Shown here: positions 57,601-64,000 of the stretch, piece after piece | How positions within the stretch are numbered: position 1 is the first letter of the stretch | Layout: the number at the start of each line of letters is the position of its first letter | Assembly (NCBI GenBank): GCA_021234155.1 | Contig: JAJEKV010000039.1 | Location: forward strand, 64,001-128,000 | Direction: 5' to 3' | Length of the DNA: 64,000 nt | Source: Isoetes taiwanensis | Taxonomy: Eukaryota > Streptophyta > Lycopodiopsida > Isoetales > Isoetaceae | Notes under the pieces: generated by a model | Told to the model about the DNA's origin: nothing | Database searches by the model: none | What the model saw: the letters and a program-made list of their open reading frames with translations, nothing else | Made by a program: the position numbers and the translations under genes

Positions 57601-57950
57601 TTCACAAGATGAACCCTAAGAGTCTCAGATCGTTGCCCTCTCTGTGGCCAACGTGTTGAAACGATTGAACACTGCTTCTTCTTGTGCGATCATCTACGGC
57701 TTGTTTGGGCGTGGTTGTTCACTCTTTTCAGTGTGTCTCACTAGCCAGAAGATCCTATTTCCACTTTATCTTTCTGTTTGGCCGAACTTGCATAAGCGGG
57801 CATTTCATCTTGCTTCTAGTTGGATTTTGTGGTCTATCTGGCAGAGGCGACATTTGTGTATTTTTCAAGGTGCACACATCTCTGATCAGCAGCTTCTTCA
57901 TTGTGCTCAGTAGAAGATCACTAAAGCTTATCGTTGCTCATCTCTAGTTG
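54669..57950 (+). pseudogene. LINE ORF2 (endonuclease-reverse transcriptase-zf-RVT), decayed
   Basis: The endonuclease start (MNILSWNVRGI...LQEHK) is at 54669; after a deletion, the endonuclease end with ISDHYPQLF is at 55157-55471. RT pieces are at 55595-56163 (DLKEVVFHLKHDKCPDLDGFPIEFF) and 56129-56470 (GIQGCPLAPLLF and the active-site box, read YATDT where YADDT-type is usual). 56406-56987 has the thumb region, and 57560-57720 a Cys/His zf-RVT tail, out of frame. The RT core between 56,140 and 56,160 lacks about 150 codons. Not active. Confidence 0.8.
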
Positions 57951-58139
57951 ATGATAAAAAAGAGATAATTTGGCAGACGTATTTACAACATTCTTTCTTA
58001 TGCATAGATGGGTGCTTGTGCCTAGTTGGGTCAGCCTATCCACTAGGGTTTTATTGATGTCTGTGCATTGTGTATTACGCCTTTGTTCTTGTCAATAAAA
58101 AGAGTCTCACGTCCTTCCCAAAAAAAAGGGAAGGGGGGT

Positions 58140-58155
58140 GTCATCAAGAAGCATG
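58140..58155 (+). repeat. Right 16-bp target duplication of the LINE
   Basis: Exact copy of 52890-52905. Confidence 0.9.
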
Positions 58156-58640
58156 ACAAAACTTCTATTATGTTGTGAACATCTAATACTTGTGGTGCAC
58201 CTCTAATATTTCTAACCATCTAGTTGACCTAAGATCTTACATGCTTGCTTAAGACTATACACATCTAAAGCTCGCGTCAACTACCTTTCGCATATTATCT
58301 CTTTTTGTCCTTGGGATGGCTATTTTGTGCTTCATCTAAATGCAAATTCTTGAGGAAAAACTGGCAAACCGCACGATTCTACAAGTGAAAGTGACTACAG
58401 TGGTGTTGAAGGAATTCATAATTGATGGGATCGACTTGATAGTCCAAGGAAGTCTATAACTAAAGCTCGAGAGGATGGGAAGTAGTTCGATATCTTGGGC
58501 AATAGAAACTATCTCAAGTCAATAGTTGAGCCTACGACCTCGGTTTGAGGTCTCTATCACAGGACCAATTTGTCATACTTGAACGTATGACCTCGGGGCA
58601 ATGGATTTTAAGTTTCCATTACTAGCTTGATGTTGGTCAT
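58156..58640. other. Intergenic DNA with degenerate SINE-like words
   Basis: Words such as 'cctacgacctcggtttgaggtc' (about 58532) and 'acgtatgacctcggggcaa' (about 58583) resemble the B-box side of the SINE that follows, which suggests tandem or nested decayed copies. Confidence 0.4.
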
Positions 58641-58641
58641 A

Positions 58642-58700
58642 CTTGAACCTGTGACCTCGGATGTGTCGGGTTTAAGGTCCTACCACTAGACCATGCCTCG
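58642..58700 (-). mobile_element. tRNA-derived SINE head
   Basis: On the minus strand GGCATGGTCTAGTGGTAGGA (A box) is followed about 25 nt later by GGTCACAGGTTCAAG (B box). This is the pattern of plant tRNA-related SINEs such as the Au family. The body and tail were not delimited. Confidence 0.6.
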
Positions 58701-59654
58701 AAGGGCTATCGCTAGTCTCCTTTCCTGCCCTTAAGCATGACATTCCTTGACCAATTCTTTGGCCTTATCTACATGCACGATTCTTGTGACTAGATATCTT
58801 ATTTTCGGGTCCCAATCTTTTGGGTTAATACTAGAGATTCATATGTAATTCATTGCCATGATCTTTGATCTTTGACAAATTGATGCCATTTTGGGCGTTT
58901 ATTATTCTTAGGTCCACTACTTAAATTTTTCATCACTAACAACCATCAGAATCATCGAGCCAATTTAATTTCAAGTTCTGGGAATTGAAGTTCTAAGAAT
59001 TTGTGGGAGAAAATTGTTTAGATTGTCCCAAATCCATATCTAGCTAGACATCTGTGAAAGTAATTTGGTAGCAATGGCTATTATTAGTTGCAAAAAATTA
59101 GGGACTTAGCAAAGACACAAGCAAGATTTTGAGGCAATTGACTTTGAATATTAAGTTCTGATAATACGAAGCACCAAATAGAGGCTATTCATAGCCACCC
59201 TTTAGCATTTGTAGAGATCATCAAATGGTAACATGTGATGGTCTAGGCCATGTTGCAAGGCAGATGTTTCTAAAAGAAAAGCATTAGACAGGCTAAGGAA
59301 GATGATACTAAAACAAGAAGAGCGTATAAATCAATTTAAATTGCTATTAGTACAATAAGATAACATCCTTTCTTCAATTAAAAAAGAATCATTTTTATAT
59401 TACCTTCAAGAGCACATAGAATAGGTGACATTCGCCCCGGGGGGGGGATTCATCTCTACGTTGGGGGCATATGGCATGTGCGTGCTTCAGGTCGGAAGAA
59501 ATCCCTACGTATACAGCTCGCCCTCCATAGAAACCCCTATGTATACAGTCTTGTGTTGTCGAAGCAGAATACCTGATTCTATACTTTTACACCGAGTCTA
59601 ATCCTAATTTACCTTACCCTTATCACTAGATTTGTTACTGGAACTATCCTGGGT
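58701..59654. other. Intergenic DNA
   Basis: No supported gene. A G9 run lies at about 59440-59448. Confidence 0.4.
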
Positions 59655-60888
59655 TCATCCACCAGAATTGGTCCAGCATATCCCTCTGCCTCTTAAACCC
59701 AGGTATCTAACAAAAGAAATTTTCATTTCACAAGATACCACCACTTTTTGAATCTTCACTAGATTCTTTATGACCATGGAGAATTTTATGACCAATAGAT
59801 TTACTAATATGTTGTAGTGATTGCCTCTTGTGGCCTTCCCCTTGTCTTGATAGTATTGTTGCCTCAGCCCACTCCCTTGAGGTCCTATTCCTTGTAAGCT
59901 CATTGCCTTGGACTCTGCTTCTGCCACTGTTCTGGGGTTTATTACTCTTACCAGCTTCTTGATCTCCTCATTCAAGCCTTCGATGTACCCCTCTACTGCA
60001 TATCTTTCACTCAATTTTGGCACCATGAACTCTTTGGTGTACTTCTGGACTGTCTTATTGCCCTGCTCCAACCTGTAGAACTGTTGCATCATATGGCACT
60101 TGTGTTCCCCTGGCACATAATGACGCTTAAATGCCTTGGTGAACGTCTTAAATCTGCAGCTATCTCTGCTTAACCCATGGGCTTTGGCATAGCCTTTCCA
60201 CCAAATTTTGGTTATTCCCTTGATGTTGGTTGTTGCTACCCTGCCGTTGTCCTTATCTTTCATGCTAGAAGCATTCCCATACTCCCTCATTTCATCCAAC
60301 CAAGCCTCGGCTTCCATTCCAGACCTGTTGTCCCCTGAGAACTGTTCTAACTTCCTGGCTTTCCACACATTGCTTAGTGTCGAGTCGACTTTCTTCTGAT
60401 AGTCGGCTTCCATTCTGCCCCTATCATGGTTGGGACCCTCTCGGCGGTCCTGTCGATCGTTCTCCTGCTCTTCAGACTCGGAGTCAGAGTCGGAACTAGA
60501 GTTGGAGGAATCCGTGCGAGGTGATCTCCTTTTCCCAGCTCTCTTCTTTGCTTTATGCGCTCTGTAGCCGGTGTTTGAAGTAGTTAGACATTCTGGTCTG
60601 GTCCCATTGTTGCCGCCCCTGCCAGCAAGGCTCTTATTTCATGGATATCTGACCTTATCTGCGATATTTCTTCTTCTGGGGTTGGTGCCCGAACTCTTGG
60701 AATAGGTTCCTTGGCTGAAATTGCCTTGTAGGTGTTTGGTCTTCCTGAGGTTGTCTATCTTGTTCCACATTCCTGGGTGCCCTAGCTACATACACATTAG
60801 ATTGCACTCTGATGATTACTGTTTTGTTTGTTATTGCATTAGTTTGTTTGATGATATAGTTGTGGGGACAAAATATATCAAAGAACAC
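59655..60888 (-). pseudogene. Gag of a second, related chromovirus (minus strand)
   Basis: 60413-59655 reads DYQKKVDSTLSNVWKARKLEQF, GITKIWWKGYAKAHGLS, FTKAFKRHYVPGEHK and YIEGLNEEIKKLVRVINPRTVAEAESKAMSLQG, closely related to the gag at 39823-40773 but clearly diverged. It continues past the point where that gag is broken. The upstream start region is in another frame at 60888-60655. The rest of pol is missing; the sequence fades near 59655. Confidence 0.8.
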
Positions 60889-60961
60889 ACATAATTCTAT
60901 AACTTATATTCATAAAGTGCAATATTTTTACAATTGATAAGAAGGAGAGAAAAGTTTTAAT

Positions 60962-61731
60962 CTATTCTTGGAATCTTCTATAAGCTGGGTTGTCCTCCAT
61001 GAACTTCTTCACTTAGGCTGTGCCAACTGTTCGCCCCAAGTTTCTAAGGATGTTGGTGGCCATGCCACCTTGGAGTGCCGTCACCAAGTCTTCGACCCTT
61101 CTATCTGATGTTTAGGTTGCAGTGACGGCCAACCTACCCTGGCTCCTGTATGGGACCGCAAAATCGAAGACGCTTAAAGCTATTATCCTGTTGACCAGGA
61201 TGACGCGGTCGATGTTTGGAGGCATTCGAGCATGTCTTCTGAATCCTGAGAGGGCAATCAGCATGAAGATTCCTTCTTCTCCGCGTGGGCTAAACTGGCG
61301 GTGTATAACTGCTATCCTTCCGTCGGTGAGGAGTGGTAAGTAAAATCTGAGGGCTTTGTCGTGCCCTGTCTCCCCTGCCTGTTCTTTCTGATTCCGGCCC
61401 TGTGTCTTTCGGAGTATTCGTCCACCGGTACCGCTATCATCTCCCTGTAGTCGCCGAACTTGGACCTAGAAGAGGTCAAGTTGATACCGCCTCTTTCTTG
61501 TTCGATTGGTGCTATTGCAGAGGTGGTGGATAAGGGTGCATTCGTTGTTTTCCCTCTGATTCCCATCCGCTCTTGGAGTGCTATGAATTCCTCCTCTGAG
61601 GGTAGCTCCTGCTGTGCCATCATTTGTCTGATGCTGGTGTAAGCTTCGATGTTTGTTAATGACTGGCCAGTGTAAGTGCGCGCCTCTCTAATGCTGATGG
61701 GAAGTCCTGAGTCTCCCGTCGATGAAGTCAT
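60962..61731 (-). pseudogene. Pre-gag ORF of the second chromovirus, truncated
   Basis: 61731-61312 is open and has the motif ELPSEEEFIALQERMG, matching the first element's pre-gag ORF. The following ~340 bases (RRHARMPPNIDRVILVNRIIAL, then FDFAVPYRSQGRLAVTAT) contain one internal stop and end NPAYRRFQE and stop at 60964-60962, equivalent to 39646-39648 in the first element. The 5' part is cut exactly at the CACTA-like end at 61733. Confidence 0.7.
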
Positions 61732-61732
61732 C

Positions 61733-62275
61733 CACTACAAGGGATAGTCGACGTCCAACGACGTCGCGACGTCGAAGAACGACGGGTCGTCGTCGAACAT
61801 CGACGACATCGTCGTTCAACGACGACAACGTCGTTTCGACGTCGTTCAACGACGTTTCTCAGGGCTGACGTGTCGGATTGGCCTGCGTGGCATGGTACTG
61901 CTGCCAAGCTGGCAAGCGTGCGTGTCGTGCCACGTGCACAAAACGTCGTTTAACGTCGTCTCGTGGATCTGACGTGGCACATCCGGCTGCGTGGCTTGCT
62001 GACATGCCAGGCTGGCACGCCACCGTGTTCTGCCACGTCGACATGACGTCGTTGAACGACGACTAAAAATCGGCGTGACCGGTCGGCCGTGGCTTGCTGA
62101 CATGCCAGGCTGGCACGCCAAAGTGTCCTGCCACGTCGACGTGACGTCGTTAAACGACGCCTAGAATATCTGACGTGGCAGCAGTTTTGCCAGCGTGGCC
62201 GGCATCGTCCGCGCCACGCTATTGTCAGCAGAGCGCCACGTAAGCAACGTCGTTTAACGACGTTTTTTTTTTTTT
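61733..62275 (+). mobile_element. CACTA (EnSpm)-like terminal region with subterminal repeats
   Basis: It begins CACTACAAGGGATAGTCGAC at 61733. It is followed by at least six GTCGTT(C/T/G/A)AACGAC palindromes and an internal 98-bp direct repeat (GTGGCTTGCTGACATGCCAG at 61991 and 62089), and ends in a T-rich tract (62262-62281). A 3-bp target duplication would be ATC at 61730-61732. The other end was not found, so the element may be truncated. Confidence 0.6.
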
Positions 62276-62332
62276 TTTTTTGGAAAAAAAACGAGGCGAA
62301 AAAATTTTTAATACTGACGTCGCTTATCATTT

Positions 62333-62389
62333 GGAATGCCAAAATTACCCTATGGACTAAGTTACACGGTCAGTTTTGCAAAAAAACGA
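62333..62389 (+). repeat. ~57-bp direct repeat, copy 1
   Basis: GGAATGCCAAAATTACCCTA and the following GGAC(T/C)AAGTTACACGGTCA recur at 63471-63527 with about four differences. Confidence 0.85.
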
Positions 62390-63470
62390 CACACTTATGC
62401 CTTACATTGCAGTATTCAACAGCCACCTCCTAGGCCAATTGACTACGAGTGTGTTGGACATAAGATAGTTTGGCGCTTCTTCGAGAAGGAGTGGGCTTCT
62501 GGCCACAAAACTTGTTCCCTAGGGCAATGTCGACGTTCTGAGTCCATTGGCAGAGACAGATCACGGTTCCGGAGAGGGGAAGTTGCCCGTCCGTCGCCAG
62601 GGCCTTCGGGAGAGGACTTTTGGGGCAAGCTGCTTTCGGGTGGTTTTTAGGGTCCGTGCTCAAGGCCAACACCCCCTCTACGCCAAGACACCTGCGCCAA
62701 GGTCCCTAGTCAAATCTGACAAGCATAGAGCCTCCGAAACGTAAACCCTATGAGTTGTCAGGTTCTAGCAGGGTTTGCGTTTTGGGTGCCGAGTTTTGGT
62801 CTTTTGCATTTGGGACGTGGCCAATCACATGCAGTTGAGAACGCGAAGCAAGGGAAACTGACGGAATGGAGTTTGGACCTGTACTCCTCCCGTTGTGGCA
62901 GTTAGAAGTCAAGGCCCGCTTTTGCAGTAGCAAGACATTCGTAAATTCGTAATTAATGCATAGTACGGACTTAAATTCTGATTTTTTGTCAGCTAGCTTC
63001 TTAAGTCATCGCCAACATACAGGCCAACTTTCAAAAATTTTGGATAAGGTTTAGATCAAATAGTTTGCACTAGAACAGTCCGGGCAGCCTGATGTTGGGC
63101 AGCCGAGCTGGCACACTTGCCCAAGTCAAACAAGGCCAGGACCTTGCAAGGCCTCCTCATTAGAGGGGAGAGTCCGAACCCCAGGAGGCGAGCCCCAAAA
63201 AGCTTCCCGAGGCAGCCTTTCCTGGCAGCGCTCCGCCGGGGGGGTGTACGCTAAAGGTCGCACTCCCGGATCTCGGTTCCCGTATCCGACCGTTGAATCC
63301 TTTGTTCCAGGAACCTGGTCCGAGAAGGTCCAAAAAAATCCAACATCCGTCCGGGAGAACATATCAAACCGCGAAGCGTCCTGCGGGCGACAGTGTAGAA
63401 ACCAAAGTGTTTTGTCGTTCGGCCATTGCGGAGGCTCCGAAATGCCGATCCGACTTCGTCACATCGTCCG
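62390..63470. other. GC-rich stretch between direct repeats
   Basis: Higher G+C than most of the window. Overlapping short frames occur on both strands (for example 62430-62672 minus and 63244-63633 plus) with no recognised domain. The two flanking direct repeats could be LTR or satellite remnants, and the stretch an unclassified repeat. Confidence 0.35.
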
Positions 63471-63527
63471 GAATGCCAAAATTACCCTAGGGACCAAGTT
63501 ACACGGTCAATTTTGCAAAAGAAAGAA
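63471..63527 (+). repeat. ~57-bp direct repeat, copy 2
   Basis: Matches 62333-62389. It ends right where the second LINE fragment begins. Confidence 0.85.
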
Positions 63528-63529
63528 AC

Positions 63530-64000
63530 ACCCTGCTGGTTTTCAATTCCCAACTTGCCTCCTGATCTTCTATTGTCTGAGTTTCTCATTAATATTGCTA
63601 ATGCTTTGGGCAAACACCTGTCCTATTCTATAGTCGATGGTGCCAAGATATGTGTGACTCTCCCACGTGGTCGTGCCTTACCTGACTGTGGTGTTGTTAA
63701 AAGTGGCCCTCTGTTTTTCAAATTTGGATTGGAACTACTTAATAGTCCTCAACTCGCCTTGCTCTTTCCCCACCTTGCCATGTTTGACAACTTTCGAGTC
63801 CAAAGAGATCAGCCTATGCCAATCCCCATCACACCTCCAGCTCCATATGCTGATGTTCCTTCTTCGCCCCCTCCATATTTAGGTTCTTCCCCTCAGGCTG
63901 AAGGGAGGGAGAACATTGATGCCCATGTAGTTGTGTCTCAAACCAGCCCTGTTACTGGTGTTCTAAGTGATGCCTCGCAAGAGAAGCTGCAAAAATTTCA
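63530..64000 (+). mobile_element. Second LINE ORF1 copy, 5'-truncated, running off the window
   Basis: Nearly identical to 53791-54255 (only a few differences in ~460 bases). It starts abruptly inside ORF1 at CCCTGCTGGTTTTCAATTCC, a typical 5' truncation. At about 63944-63985 it keeps the ORF1 frame that is broken in the first copy. Confidence 0.85.

Larger units (their letters stand above)
52906..58139 (+). mobile_element. L1-type LINE, about 5.2 kb, decayed
   Basis: Bounded by a 16-bp exact target duplication. The order is a 5' leader (52906-53003), ORF1 with DUF4283-type domain, a spacer with three GGAAGGGTGG...CTCGCC..GCCAA words (54376-54560), ORF2 (endonuclease, reverse transcriptase, zf-RVT), a 3' end with AATAAA and a short A-rich tail (about 58092-58128). 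Multiple frameshifts and internal deletions make both ORFs non-functional as read. Confidence 0.9.

Overview
This is a window of plant nuclear DNA. It holds spliceosomal introns (GT..AG), a nine-exon plastid-type lipoxygenase, a P-class PPR gene, an Ole e 1-like secreted protein gene, and dense plant-type transposable elements: a Ty3 chromovirus, a plant L1 LINE with DUF4283-type ORF1, and apparent CACTA, Helitron, Mutator-type MITE and tRNA-derived SINE sequences. Low gene density and nested insertions suggest a large, repeat-rich vascular-plant genome. I cannot name the species from sequence alone.

Layout. 1-10.6 kb is accessory DNA: two Helitron-like 3' ends, tandem duplications, an intact 566-aa LINE ORF1-like frame on the minus strand that runs into a SINE-like tail, a ~0.5 kb long-TIR MITE, a CATGCA microsatellite and a CACTA-like terminus. 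10.65-11.41 kb is a two-exon Ole e 1-like gene. 11.5-17.4 kb is intergenic with several tandem duplications. 17.9-21.2 kb (minus) is a two-exon PPR gene. 22.3-23.2 kb is a 719-bp MITE with a 9-bp target duplication inserted in a 30-bp tandem array. 23.8-27.3 kb is a small non-autonomous LTR element with a third, inverted LTR plus 5' region inside it. 27.3-33.3 kb is mostly empty.

33,365-47,151 is a complete 13.8-kb Ty3 chromovirus: TG..CA LTRs of about 1.66 kb, 5-bp target duplication CCGTA, an initiator-Met-tRNA-type primer site and a polypurine tract. Its coding region is broken by many frameshifts. Its leader is the most unusual part of the window. It contains an H3-like reading region (ARTKQTARK tail at the start, histone-fold-like segments and an H3-like C-terminus at the end), four copies of a strong 65-70-nt hairpin, a fold-back element and an extra pre-gag ORF. 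A second, related element on the minus strand (59.6-61.7 kb) keeps the pre-gag ORF with its stop codon in the same place.

48.2-51.9 kb (minus) is the lipoxygenase gene; the nine exons add up to an exact multiple of three. 52,906-58,139 is a decayed LINE with a 16-bp target duplication. 58.2-64 kb holds a SINE, the second gypsy gag fragment, a CACTA-like end abutting it, a ~57-bp direct repeat pair and the start of a second, nearly identical LINE ORF1 copy that runs off the window.

The three host genes are unrelated: oxylipin synthesis in plastids, organelle RNA processing, and a secreted cell-wall/pollen-allergen-type protein. The rest is a record of successive mobile-element insertions. Many differences between the two LTRs, and many pol frameshifts, sit at CAG/CTG trinucleotides. 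That points either to CHG-methylation-linked sequencing error or to CHG-targeted mutation, so frameshifts in the repeats should be read with caution.
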